Shown one piece after another: positions 1 through 7,286 of a stretch of 10,334 bases of DNA. Numbering within the stretch: position 1 is the first letter of the stretch; each line of letters starts with the position of its first letter. Position numbers and translations under genes: made by a program. Origin of the DNA: CAZDOD01 sp964506935 (GTDB lineage: Bacteria > Desulfobacterota > Zymogenia > Zymogenales > Zymogenaceae); NCBI GenBank assembly GCA_964506935.1, contig CAZDOD010000103.1:1-10334 (forward strand). Direction: 5' to 3'. The notes under the pieces are model-generated. The model had not been told where the DNA came from. It ran no database searches and saw nothing but the letters and a program-made list of their open reading frames with translations.

Positions 1-136
1 CCATGTGGACGCACTCATCGAGCGTGTAGGCGATCGGGAGCTTCTCCTCCTCGGCCGTGGCGCTACCCAACAAAGCCCACAGATGAAATAAAACTAACAA
101 AGGCAATACGAAAAAAACTCTTTTATCTTTTCTCAT
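1..136 (-). CDS. TolC-family outer-membrane efflux protein, N-terminal fragment
   Basis: Only the first 45 codons are inside the window; the gene continues past the left edge. The ATG at 136-134 opens a clear Sec signal peptide: a basic start (MRKDKR), a hydrophobic core of about 18 residues, and an Ala-x-Ala type end (GSATA) before an acidic mature start. The mature part then reads YTLDECVHM, the 'LTLEEC-x-x-A' opening that is highly characteristic of TolC-like outer-membrane factors, trimeric channels of RND, ABC or MFS efflux systems. An AGGT Shine-Dalgarno-like element lies about 8 bases before the ATG. The gene has its own promoter and palindromic operator (232-284), so it probably leads an efflux operon whose inner-membrane pump and adaptor lie outside the window. 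The call rests on a short N-terminus, so a non-TolC secreted protein is possible but less likely. Confidence 0.72.
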   Translation of the reverse strand, partial: MRKDKRVFFVLPLLVLFHLWALLGSATAEEEKLPIAYTLDECVHM

Positions 137-231
137 GGTTTGACCTACATTTGTTTCAAGTTAAGAAAAAAAACCTCGATATTTTCTCTCTTAATAAAAT
201 TGGCCTCTTTTTCTTATCAGGTTGAATTAAA

Positions 232-249
232 TAACTAACTGTTTAGTTA
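232..249 (-). promoter_or_regulatory. Palindromic operator, TetR-type candidate
   Basis: The 18-base sequence TAACTAA-CTGT-TTAGTTA is a perfect 7+7 inverted repeat with a 4-base centre. It begins 5 bases downstream of the -10 hexamer, so it spans roughly +1 to +17 of the predicted transcript, the classic position for a repressor. TetR-family repressors commonly bind palindromes of this size and often control efflux genes, which fits the TolC-like gene downstream. No TetR gene is in the window, so the regulator must be encoded elsewhere, perhaps in the same operon beyond the left edge. Confidence 0.55.
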
Positions 250-254
250 ACAAC

Positions 255-284
255 ATTCTACAACAGGATAAAATATGCTGTCAA
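255..284 (-). promoter_or_regulatory. Sigma70-like promoter for the TolC-like gene
   Basis: Read on the minus strand, a perfect -35 hexamer TTGACA (284-279) is followed by an 18-base spacer and a -10 hexamer TAGAAT (260-255). This is close to consensus. Transcription should start near 248, giving a leader of about 110 bases before the ATG at 136. An AT-rich 15-base inverted repeat (283-297) overlaps the upstream edge of the -35 box and could act as an UP-like element. Assignment is by motif only. Confidence 0.65.
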
Positions 285-362
285 GAAAAATTTTCTTACT
301 TTATTGATTTTTTTAAGAAAATGATAGCCACAAAAGGCGGTTAACTTAAGCAGGATAGGACA

Positions 363-836
363 CTATAAGTCGACATCAGCTTCGCGCCCCTTCCCAACAT
401 AGGTGAGCTCGCTGATATCTATGACAAGATCGAGATATGAATCCCTGACACCCGCATCGACCAAAATCCCCTTAAAGCCGACAAAGTATCCATCCTCGAC
501 CTCGGTGGGTGCATCGACCTTAAAAAAGAAGAGGGTCAAAACGACCCGTTCCAAAAAAACATCTTCAGAAGATTCCGTATCGGATGTTGCGGTCAGAGTA
601 AACGCCACCGTCCCGCGACTCTCGAAAGGCTCGCCCTCGATCCGCCCCTCGCCGGTTATTCTCTTTTTTTTAAGGTAGGTCTTAAAGTGCCTCACAAACC
701 GGGTATCATCATCTGTGAGGGGAAGGAGTTCCTCGGCAACATCAAAAGGAGTCAACAACTCATCATAAAAACCCCTCCTTATGATAAGGGCAACGATGAA
801 GATTAAAAAAAGAAAAATGATTACATAATAGATCAT
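363..836 (-). CDS. Hypothetical protein with one N-terminal membrane anchor
   Basis: I do not recognise a family for this 157-residue protein. Residues 3-19 form a single very hydrophobic helix directly followed by two arginines (RR at 20-21). The positive-inside rule therefore suggests that the rest of the chain faces the cytoplasm. Residues about 60-150 alternate hydrophobic and polar residues in a way that suggests a small beta-rich domain. There are no cysteines and the charge is mostly acidic. The reading frame is open throughout and has the same codon style as its neighbours. No convincing Shine-Dalgarno precedes the ATG at 836, so the start is less sure, although it places the hydrophobic helix exactly at the N-terminus. 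It lies 113 bases after the dehydrogenase gene and may be co-transcribed with it or have its own promoter. Confidence 0.6.
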   Translation of the reverse strand: MIYYVIIFLFLIFIVALIIRRGFYDELLTPFDVAEELLPLTDDDTRFVRHFKTYLKKKRITGEGRIEGEPFESRGTVAFTLTATSDTESSEDVFLERVVLTLFFFKVDAPTEVEDGYFVGFKGILVDAGVRDSYLDLVIDISELTYVGKGREADVDL

Positions 837-949
837 GGATTGTAAAAGGCAAATAGTCTGCGGAGAAAGACGTTATTATTACAGTTTTAGATAACATCGG
901 GGGGTCGCCTAAAGATGTCCCCCCATCCCCACCCTTTATCGGGGTATTT

Positions 950-1852
950 TTAGACTTTCTTTTTCGGATCCAAAAAATCAGGCCTTGTGAACTCCGGCTC
1001 GGGCCAGGTGTAAAAACCCTTTCCTGACTTCATCCCAAGCTCCCCCCGATCGATCATCGCCTTCAGGGCATCGGGCGGCCTGTCATTCGGGTCGCCGCTC
1101 TGGTCCCAATACGCCATCTCGATATTGTATATGACATCGAGACCGATGGCGTCCATGAGCCCGAACGGGCCCGCGTACATCCCCGTCAATTTCATCCAGC
1201 CGCGGTCGATATCCGTTATGTCGGCGTAATCGTTCGCCCATGACGCCAACGCTTCCCTCTTTGCCGCCCGCCAGACCCTGTTTACGACAAAACCCATGCA
1301 TTCGTTTTTGACAAGGAGCGGGAGGCAGTCGATGCTCCTCGACCAGTCTTCGGCAGCCCTGAAGGTCTCGTCCGAGGTCACAGACCCCCTCATGATCTCG
1401 GTGTAGTTCCTCTCGGGTATCGGGGCGGCGAAATGGATGTTCACCACCTTGTCCTTCCTTTTTGTGGCGCCTTCTACCATTGATACTGGAAGTGACGAGC
1501 TGTTGGTGGCGATGATCGCGTGGGGCGGGGCTTTTTCATCCACCTCGGAAAATACCTTCTTTTTTGCTTCGATATTTTCGGTCACGGCTTCGATTACTAG
1601 GTCGGCGTCTTTTACCGCGTCTTCGATGTTGTCGAAAAATGCCGTCCTTTTTATCGCCTCCGAAGCGTCGCCATTTATCGCTTGGAAGTGCCCCTCGATA
1701 TAGAATTTAGTAAGTCCCTTGGCCCTTTCAAGGGCATCCGAGTTCAGATCACAAATGTGGACTTTGTAGCCGAATACGGCGGATCTCGAGGCGATCTGGC
1801 TCCCCATAAATCCGGCCCCTATCACCGCCACGGTCTCGATTCTATTGGCCAT
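950..1852 (-). CDS. 3-hydroxyacyl-CoA dehydrogenase (3-hydroxybutyryl-CoA dehydrogenase family)
   Basis: This soluble cytoplasmic enzyme, 300 residues, matches the single-function 3HCDH family. These enzymes interconvert (S)-3-hydroxyacyl-CoA and 3-oxoacyl-CoA with NAD(P) in beta-oxidation or butyrate-type pathways. The N-terminal Rossmann domain has the dinucleotide-binding GAGFMG at 12-17 and an acidic residue ending strand 2 (D35). TNSSSLPVS starts at 116. The catalytic pair is visible as His140 and Glu152, separated by 12 residues as in the human enzyme; Ser119 and Asn191 (in GFVVNRVW) fill the other conserved positions. The C-terminal helical domain holds GPFGLMDAIGLDV and the late GKGFY motif at 277-281. 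The usual HFFNP around the catalytic His is HFAAP here, so substrate preference may differ. An AGGGG ribosome site sits 7 bases before the ATG. The physiological substrate cannot be told; neighbouring genes are not fatty-acid enzymes. Confidence 0.92.
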   Translation of the reverse strand: MANRIETVAVIGAGFMGSQIASRSAVFGYKVHICDLNSDALERAKGLTKFYIEGHFQAINGDASEAIKRTAFFDNIEDAVKDADLVIEAVTENIEAKKKVFSEVDEKAPPHAIIATNSSSLPVSMVEGATKRKDKVVNIHFAAPIPERNYTEIMRGSVTSDETFRAAEDWSRSIDCLPLLVKNECMGFVVNRVWRAAKREALASWANDYADITDIDRGWMKLTGMYAGPFGLMDAIGLDVIYNIEMAYWDQSGDPNDRPPDALKAMIDRGELGMKSGKGFYTWPEPEFTRPDFLDPKKKV

Positions 1853-1896
1853 AGTGAAACCCCTAAAAAGTTCGTGTCCTATTTTTTAAAGTAAGA

Positions 1897-1925
1897 GATT
1901 TACCACAGGCTTGGAGGGATTTCAA
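1897..1925 (-). promoter_or_regulatory. Possible promoter for the dehydrogenase gene
   Basis: On the minus strand TTGAAA (1925-1920) and TAAATC (1902-1897) are separated by exactly 17 bases, 45 bases before the ATG at 1852. The -35 box is good (5 of 6) but the -10 box is poor (3 of 6). No clear terminator was seen between the barrel gene and this gene, so read-through from upstream is equally possible. Confidence 0.3.
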
Positions 1926-1958
1926 GGAGAATCGGAGATATAAGGAGGTCCTTCCCGC

Positions 1959-3182
1959 CTAAAAGTAGTAGCGCATCTGGAGAAAATAGATGTCGGGATT
2001 CATTCCATATTCCGAATCCGAATCCCCCGTCCCGATCTGGAGACCGATCGTAAGATAGAGGTCTTCGGTCATCGAATATTCGACCGAGGGTGAAAAAAGC
2101 ATGCTTTCGTCGTCAATATTTAAGAAGGCCGAAAAATCCCCCCGGACAAGCGGAGCGAACTCGTATCCGAGGCTCAAAAAGAGATAATTTTTCGCGAGTG
2201 TAAGCTCCGAACCATCCGCAAGCGAAGAGAGATTATAGTCGTCCTTATTACTTTTACCCTTCCCGTTGTAATAATATTCGAGAGTAACAGAAAAGGTGTT
2301 CGGAAAGATATACTGCGCCCCTATCGATGCGCGGAGATATTCCTTTTTCGACCTTTTGGACGAAAATCCAAAAGGAGACAGGGGATCGAGAACAAGATAC
2401 TCATCGATAGTATCCTCTATAAAATATGCGAGCTCTCCGAAGACCGCCAAGTCCTTTATCTGGCCGGCGAAGTCGAATCCGAAGACCTCTTTATCTCGAA
2501 AGCGGCCCGCCATGACTGAAAAGTCGTAGTCGAAGACGTTTGTGTATATGCGAAAGGCATATGAAGCATCATTTATGTTTCTCGACGGGACGAAGACGAG
2601 GGAAAGGCCCGAAAAGCCACCGAGCGGTATCTCAAAGACCGCCGCGTCCACGCCGATCTTCTCTTCCTTGTCTATCTCTGCCGGATCAAACGGATTGAAG
2701 AGATCGGTGGGGCTTATGAACCTCGCCGTCCCCCACGCGATCCGCTGGCGGCCGATCGATAATGTGAAATTATCGAAAAAGATCGATAGGTAGCACCTGT
2801 CCAGCGTGTGGCGGGCAAGGATGTCTTCCGAGTTTTGGATTACGGAATATAGCTCCAAAAAATCATCGGGGTCTCTCGATGCGATCTCCCTAAACGACGG
2901 ATTTTTTAATGACTCGCCCAGCATGGCCGAGATCTCATAGTGCAAAACGAGCTTTACCCGCCCCCTCCACGAGGCCTCGGTCTTGAGCCTGAGTTTTGCC
3001 ACATTGTCCCAACTCTCGTCGTCTCCATAAGAGGAAAGCGTTGTGAGATTTTTGAAATATCCCCCGAAGGTTATAAGGAGGTCATCGGTCTTGAGGATTT
3101 CCTTCGATTGGGAAAAGGCGACCGACGAAAAGACAGGAATTAAAAAAAACGCAAAAATTGCTATGAAAAATTTTCTCTTCAT
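1959..3182 (-). CDS. Outer-membrane beta-barrel protein (DUF1302/porin-like) of a Lol-type export operon
   Basis: This 407-residue protein starts with a Sec signal peptide (MKRKFF, hydrophobic core, cleavage near residue 24 in VAFS/QSKE). The rest is rich in alternating amphipathic strands with many aromatic residues. It ends in RYYF, with the terminal Phe that marks many BAM-assembled barrels. A conserved-looking segment at residues 143-169 reads IGRQRIAWG followed by ISPTDLFNPFDP, typical of DUF1302/porin-like proteins whose barrels form or cap an export or uptake pore. The gene follows the ABC ATPase by only 17 bases and closes the operon, so it is the likely outer-membrane partner of the exporter. 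It may act as receptor, channel or acceptor for the cargo delivered by the LolA-like protein. That role is inferred from gene order. Family assignment is by motif and is less certain than barrel topology. Confidence 0.78.
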   Translation of the reverse strand: MKRKFFIAIFAFFLIPVFSSVAFSQSKEILKTDDLLITFGGYFKNLTTLSSYGDDESWDNVAKLRLKTEASWRGRVKLVLHYEISAMLGESLKNPSFREIASRDPDDFLELYSVIQNSEDILARHTLDRCYLSIFFDNFTLSIGRQRIAWGTARFISPTDLFNPFDPAEIDKEEKIGVDAAVFEIPLGGFSGLSLVFVPSRNINDASYAFRIYTNVFDYDFSVMAGRFRDKEVFGFDFAGQIKDLAVFGELAYFIEDTIDEYLVLDPLSPFGFSSKRSKKEYLRASIGAQYIFPNTFSVTLEYYYNGKGKSNKDDYNLSSLADGSELTLAKNYLFLSLGYEFAPLVRGDFSAFLNIDDESMLFSPSVEYSMTEDLYLTIGLQIGTGDSDSEYGMNPDIYFLQMRYYF

Positions 3183-3199
3183 AAGGCACTTAATAAAAC

Positions 3200-3889
3200 C
3201 TACTTTACTTTGTCCTCCGCTACCATCCCATCTTTGAGTGTCACGAGCCTCCTCGCATAGTTCATTACCATCTTGTCGTGGGTCGAGAATATGAATGTGA
3301 CACTCCTTGCCCGGTTCATCTCTTGCATCATCTCAAGGAGTGACTTGCCCGTCACGGAATCGAGGTTTGCGGTCGGCTCGTCGGCCAGAACAACATCGGG
3401 ATTCGACACGATTGCCCTCGCAACGGCGACCCGCTGCTGCTGACCCCCGCTCATCTCGTTGGGGCGGACGTTGATGTAGTCCGAAAGATCGACTTCCCTC
3501 AAAATCTCCTCCGCCCGATCAATCCTCTCCGTTTCAGAGACACCCTGAAGGAGCATGACATATTCGACGTTCTCACGGGCGGTGAGAACCGGAATCAAAT
3601 TATATGCCTGAAAGATAAAGCCGATATGATTGAGCCTCAAATCGGAAAGCCTCGATTTGCTTAAATTGGCCAGGTCCTCACCCGCAACTATTACAGAACC
3701 TGATGTCGGGTTGTCAAGCCCCCCGATGAGGTTCAAAAGCGTGGTCTTTCCCGAACCGGAGGGACCGGCAATCGCCATAAATTCCCCCTTATTCACCTTA
3801 AGGTCAACACCCCTCAAGGCGTTGACCCTTACCTTCGACTCTTCATATACCTTCACAAGCTTTTTCGTCTCAATGATCGGTTTTGCCAT
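3200..3889 (-). CDS. ABC transporter ATP-binding protein, LolD/MacB type
   Basis: This 229-residue cytoplasmic ATPase has every motif of an active ABC domain: Walker A GPSGSGKTT at 42-50, Q-loop Gln94, signature SGGQQQR starting at 147, Walker B VVLADE at 166-171 with catalytic Glu171, D-loop NLDS, and switch His204 in STHD. Length and sequence details (FIFQAYNLIP, ADEPTANLDS) place it in the MacB/LolD/FtsE group, which energises FtsX-fold permeases that move lipoproteins or extract molecules from the inner membrane rather than passing them through a channel. The ATG at 3889 has an AGGT element about 7 bases upstream. The gene follows the second permease after 82 bases and precedes the barrel gene. 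The two permeases just upstream are its obvious partners; no second ATPase is in the window, so a LolCD2E-like complex is expected. Confidence 0.95.
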   Translation of the reverse strand: MAKPIIETKKLVKVYEESKVRVNALRGVDLKVNKGEFMAIAGPSGSGKTTLLNLIGGLDNPTSGSVIVAGEDLANLSKSRLSDLRLNHIGFIFQAYNLIPVLTARENVEYVMLLQGVSETERIDRAEEILREVDLSDYINVRPNEMSGGQQQRVAVARAIVSNPDVVLADEPTANLDSVTGKSLLEMMQEMNRARSVTFIFSTHDKMVMNYARRLVTLKDGMVAEDKVK

Positions 3890-3971
3890 ATCAATACCTA
3901 TCTAATAAACAAAGTTACATGATAACTGATACATAGACAAAGTCTCTCTTTACACCGCATAAACCAATATT

Positions 3972-5195
3972 CTAAGCCTCCCTTATCGCCCTCACGGGAG
4001 AAAGTCTCATTATTTTGACGGCCGGATAGAGGGATGAAACGAAGGTTGCAATCAATACAGAAATGGTGGACCAAAAAGCGTTACTTGCAATGATGATCGG
4101 ATATAGGATCGGGCTTATCCCTCCCATGTATTTTAGGCTATCGGCCCATAACGATATATTAATGCCGGTCTTTGATAATATTGCATAAATCAGAAGTGAT
4201 ACTACCCACCCCGCAACTACTCCCACGATTCCGAGGAAAAATCCCTCCCACATAACCATGGAGAAAATCCTCCTCGGCTTTGTCCCTATTGCCATGAGGA
4301 TACCTATCTCGCGGGTCCTCTCGAGGACGCTCATCAGGATCGTGTTGACGATCCCAAAGGCCATTGCAATGATTACTACTAGAAAAACTATATAGTTGAA
4401 AGCCGAGAACATTTCCACCATTTGGACGATCAGCGGCATGATCTCCTCCCAGGTGAGTATTTCGTAGTCGCCCAGGACATTTTCTTTGAGGGCGGCCGCG
4501 AGCGTATCCACGTTCTCCAAATCATCGGCCATTATTACAATTTCCGAAATCCTCCTGTTCATAAATAAGAGCGCCTGGGCATCACTGATATTTATAAAGA
4601 CATTGTATTTGTCATACTCTGAGGAAGTGGATTCAAAAATACCTTTGACCCGATAGGCAGCGGTGCCGAATTCATCGGCAAGCCCCTGTGACATAAGGAC
4701 TATCTTGTCGTCCAATCCGACTTCGAGCTTCTCGGCAAGCGACCTCCCGATATATATCTCCCCCTTCTCGCCGGAAAGAAACCCCCCTTCTTCCACATAT
4801 GTTGCGATGGAGCTAACATCCGGCTCACTAATATAGTCGACACCCCATATCTCCACCCCCGACGAGCCTTCAGGGGATGACACCAAACCCCTTGCCTTCA
4901 CACGCTCGGCATAACTGACAAGATGCGGCGTCCCCTCTATATATTTCACCATATTTTCGGGATACCGGATATGAAGTGAGACGTTCATATTATCGGTAAA
5001 GCCCTTTCTGTGTATCTGTATATGCCCGACCCCGTTTTTTATGGTGGTATTGACCATATCTATTCTCATCCCGTCCATTATGGCAATCATATAGACCATA
5101 CCGAAAAGGCCCACGACGATTGCGGTAACGATAATAACGGTACGTCTCCTGTTCCTCCAGATATTTCTCCAGGCAAGTTTTAACGTCATGGTCAT
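3972..5195 (-). CDS. FtsX/LolC-E family ABC permease, second subunit
   Basis: This 407-residue inner-membrane protein has the type VII (MacB/LolCE-like) permease plan. It starts with a basic helix (LAWRNIWRNRRRT) and TM1 at about 19-42. A large periplasmic MacB-PCD-like domain follows, at about 45-265, containing GHIQIH. Three C-terminal transmembrane helices lie at about 270-295, 315-345 and 370-395. The cytoplasmic loop after TM2 carries ERTREIGILMAIGTKPRRI, the coupling-helix region of FtsX-fold permeases. The chain ends in the typical YPAVKIMRLSPVRAIREA. It resembles its upstream neighbour in the same motifs, so the pair most likely forms a heterodimer like LolC/LolE. Two in-frame ATGs (5195 and 5189) are available; an AGGG element 9-10 bases before the first favours 5195. 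No MacA-like adaptor is encoded nearby, which argues for a Lol-type rather than a MacB-type machine. Confidence 0.93.
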   Translation of the reverse strand: MTMTLKLAWRNIWRNRRRTVIIVTAIVVGLFGMVYMIAIMDGMRIDMVNTTIKNGVGHIQIHRKGFTDNMNVSLHIRYPENMVKYIEGTPHLVSYAERVKARGLVSSPEGSSGVEIWGVDYISEPDVSSIATYVEEGGFLSGEKGEIYIGRSLAEKLEVGLDDKIVLMSQGLADEFGTAAYRVKGIFESTSSEYDKYNVFINISDAQALLFMNRRISEIVIMADDLENVDTLAAALKENVLGDYEILTWEEIMPLIVQMVEMFSAFNYIVFLVVIIAMAFGIVNTILMSVLERTREIGILMAIGTKPRRIFSMVMWEGFFLGIVGVVAGWVVSLLIYAILSKTGINISLWADSLKYMGGISPILYPIIIASNAFWSTISVLIATFVSSLYPAVKIMRLSPVRAIREA

Positions 5196-5221
5196 AAGTG
5201 TTATCCCTAAATAGTTATTTA

Positions 5222-6460
5222 CTATACATGCCTAAGTGCATCAACGGGTTTTAGATTGGCGGCCTTTACCGCGGGATATATAGCCGCAAGGAGCGTAGAT
5301 ACCAGAATTATGGAATCCGATACATAAAAGACCCAGGGGTACATCCTAGCGTATATCAGAGGATCTAAGCCGAAGCTCGAAACAACTTCGGAATAGGCGG
5401 AGAAATCTATTGGGATCTTAGTAAAATAGAACGCAAACCCAAACCCTATAAGATTTCCTATAACAATACCCAGAAGTGCGATAAGTGCAGATTCACACAT
5501 AATCAGCCTTATGATCTCTCTGGGCTTTGTTCCGAGTGCCATCATCACCCCGAACTCCCGATACCTCTCCATGACCGCCATGAGGATGGTGTTCAAAATA
5601 CCGAATATCACGACCAACAGGATCATGAAGTAGAAGATGTAACCGAAGGCGTTGTCAAACTCTATGAACTGGACGAGTTCCGGCATCAACTCCTGCCACG
5701 GCATCACCTCATACTTTTCGAGGTCGACGATTGAGACAATATCCCTGTTTACCTTTTTGAGATTCCTAGAATCACCAAGGAGTATCGTTACTTCCGAAAC
5801 AAGATCGTCCATCGAGATCAGATACTGCATCTCACCCAGGTTTATAAAGGCCATGGAACGATCCATATCCGACGAGCCGGAGCTGAAAATTCCGGTTACG
5901 ATGAAATTCGCGGCGCTCATCGCCCCATAGTAGTCCTGCGTGATGATGGTGATCTCGTCGGAGACGTCGGCGTCTATGTTACGGGCAAGCGTCTCCCCAA
6001 TCAATATACCTTCGGGATCAGACGGGTCAAGGTATCCCCCCCTTACCACCTTTTTCGCCATGGAGCTGAACTTATTTTCTCTTTCGGGTTCCACCCCGAC
6101 CAAGAGTATCCCATTGGTGTTGTACTCGTGGGATATGAGCGTATCGATATTCACCCGCTTGACGTATGCCTTTATCCGCTCGTCTTTTTCGAGGAAATCG
6201 GTAAGCTCACGAGGAGGAACAAAACTATTGTAGATCGTCCTGTCCTCCCAGTAGCCCTTGTCATGGATCTGTATGTGGCCGGTATATATCTTTAAAGCGT
6301 CCCTAACCATCTGTTCGTGCTCCCCAAGGGCGATACACCACGAAAAGATGGCAAGCGCAACTGCAAAGATCACAGCTGACATTGTGATTATCGTCCTTCG
6401 CTTGTTCCTCCAAATGTTCCTCCATCCCAAGGACAGGACACGATATCTTCGAGCAGCCAT
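5222..6460 (-). CDS. FtsX/LolC-E family ABC permease, first subunit
   Basis: This is the first of two paralogous permeases, 412 residues. The order is an amphipathic basic N-terminus (LGWRNIWRNKRRT), TM1 at about 24-46, a periplasmic domain with GHIQIHDKGYW near residue 60, and three C-terminal helices with the loop ERYREFGVMMALGTKPREI between TM2 and TM3. The final helix runs into YPAVKAANLKPVDALRHV. In family members the periplasmic domain recruits the cargo or the periplasmic carrier, and ATP hydrolysis by the LolD-like subunit drives extraction of lipid-modified cargo from the inner membrane. The ATG at 6460 is preceded by GGAG at a spacing of 9. Its stop is 26 bases before the second permease, so the two are surely co-transcribed. 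Cargo is unknown; lipoproteins or lipids are the best guess because a LolA-like gene lies just upstream. Confidence 0.93.
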   Translation of the reverse strand: MAARRYRVLSLGWRNIWRNKRRTIITMSAVIFAVALAIFSWCIALGEHEQMVRDALKIYTGHIQIHDKGYWEDRTIYNSFVPPRELTDFLEKDERIKAYVKRVNIDTLISHEYNTNGILLVGVEPERENKFSSMAKKVVRGGYLDPSDPEGILIGETLARNIDADVSDEITIITQDYYGAMSAANFIVTGIFSSGSSDMDRSMAFINLGEMQYLISMDDLVSEVTILLGDSRNLKKVNRDIVSIVDLEKYEVMPWQELMPELVQFIEFDNAFGYIFYFMILLVVIFGILNTILMAVMERYREFGVMMALGTKPREIIRLIMCESALIALLGIVIGNLIGFGFAFYFTKIPIDFSAYSEVVSSFGLDPLIYARMYPWVFYVSDSIILVSTLLAAIYPAVKAANLKPVDALRHV

Positions 6461-6521
6461 AAGAGTTTACTCCGAGATTTATTGGATCAAAGTCAATATC
6501 TTAGCGACGAATACAAACTAT

Positions 6522-7286
6522 TTAAGGAACTATACCCCTTTTTAAGTTTGAAAGGGAAAAAATTTCTTCTGAGATCGGGACGTCAAACTCAATCCTGTCC
6601 AAGATGATGACGGTCTTTCTCCCCTCCTTGGTCTTGGGCACCATGGTCCAGACCGTTGGGATCGTCCTCCCGCCCATCTCTTTTATCTCGGTGAGATCCA
6701 TCACCCGAATCAGCTTTCCCTTCTCGTCGTAGTACTCATATTTTAAGGGAACGTAGTCGCCGTCACGGATGTATGCGACTATCCTCCCCCAGACGACCGC
6801 AGCCTCGGGCTTGGGGACGAGCTCCAGCAGATAGGCCTCACCCTGATCGAGAGTCTCCTTTCCGATAATGGCGGGGTCATAATCGTCGACGATGCTCGAC
6901 TCCTTTACGAGGTCGTCATTGGTAAAATCTGAGCCCATCCATGACTGCATCATCATCGTAGGGGGTATCTTGATTATCTTTTCGACCGAGGGGAGATAGT
7001 TCCACATGTTGTTTTCAAACTTGAGCGATACCGTCCCAGCTTCTTTAGCGGGAGCTGTTATCTTGACGAGGGATTTGTCCTTCCCCTTCTCCCAACTGTC
7101 CATCGTGAGCGTCCGCTCCCAGTTGGGAGTCGTGATGGTCATGGTCAGGGTGGAGGTGTTGGATCTCCCCCTCATCAGGTCTTCGGCCTTTCTCGTTATC
7201 TCCTCGGCGGTGAGTTCGGCAAAGGATGATGTGGGAATCAAAAAAGCAAGAACCAAAAAAATAGAAACTTTCAATTTTCTTTTCAT
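6522..7286 (-). CDS. LolA-like periplasmic outer-membrane lipoprotein-sorting protein
   Basis: This 254-residue protein has a Sec signal peptide (MKRKLK, hydrophobic core, cleavage near SFA/E at 23). The mature part matches the 'outer membrane lipoprotein-sorting protein' family (LolA_like, COG2834 type), which shares the half-open beta-barrel fold of LolA and LolB. The family hallmark is visible: W95-NYLPS followed by MMMQSWMGSDFTNDDLV at 111-127. There is no lipobox cysteine, so it should be a soluble periplasmic carrier, as LolA is, rather than an anchored acceptor like LolB. Its ATG overlaps the stop of the winged-helix regulator gene in an ATGA, so translation is coupled, and the FtsX permeases begin 61 bases later. 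Known relatives are often encoded with RND/MMPL or FtsX-type exporters. The likely job is to accept a hydrophobic cargo from the permeases and hand it to the outer membrane; the cargo itself is not evident. Confidence 0.88.
   Translation of the reverse strand: MKRKLKVSIFLVLAFLIPTSSFAELTAEEITRKAEDLMRGRSNTSTLTMTITTPNWERTLTMDSWEKGKDKSLVKITAPAKEAGTVSLKFENNMWNYLPSVEKIIKIPPTMMMQSWMGSDFTNDDLVKESSIVDDYDPAIIGKETLDQGEAYLLELVPKPEAAVVWGRIVAYIRDGDYVPLKYEYYDEKGKLIRVMDLTEIKEMGGRTIPTVWTMVPKTKEGRKTVIILDRIEFDVPISEEIFSLSNLKRGIVP

Noticed and set aside
283..297. AAGAAAAATTTTCTT inverted repeat upstream of the efflux promoter
   Set aside because: A low-complexity A/T palindrome with a one-base centre; it may help the promoter as an AT-rich element, but there is no basis to call it a separate operator.
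1941..1956. TAAGGAGGTC resembling a strong plus-strand ribosome site, also readable as a short AAGG/CCTT hairpin after the barrel gene
   Set aside because: No plus-strand gene starts downstream of it, and the hairpin stem is only four bases with no T-run, so neither a ribosome site nor a terminator can be supported.
3904..3966. Short AGTTA/TAACT and AAAG/CTTT inverted repeats and promoter-like hexamers in the 82-base gap between the second permease and the ATPase
   Set aside because: Stems are four to five bases and the best -10 box matches only three of six positions; expected by chance in AT-rich spacer.
3200..6460. Reading the ABC genes as a MacAB-type macrolide/peptide exporter
   Set aside because: ATPase and permease are separate proteins rather than a MacB fusion, there are two permeases, and no MacA-like adaptor is present. 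The LolA-like and barrel partners favour a Lol-type system. The TolC-like gene is under its own promoter, two genes downstream of the barrel gene.
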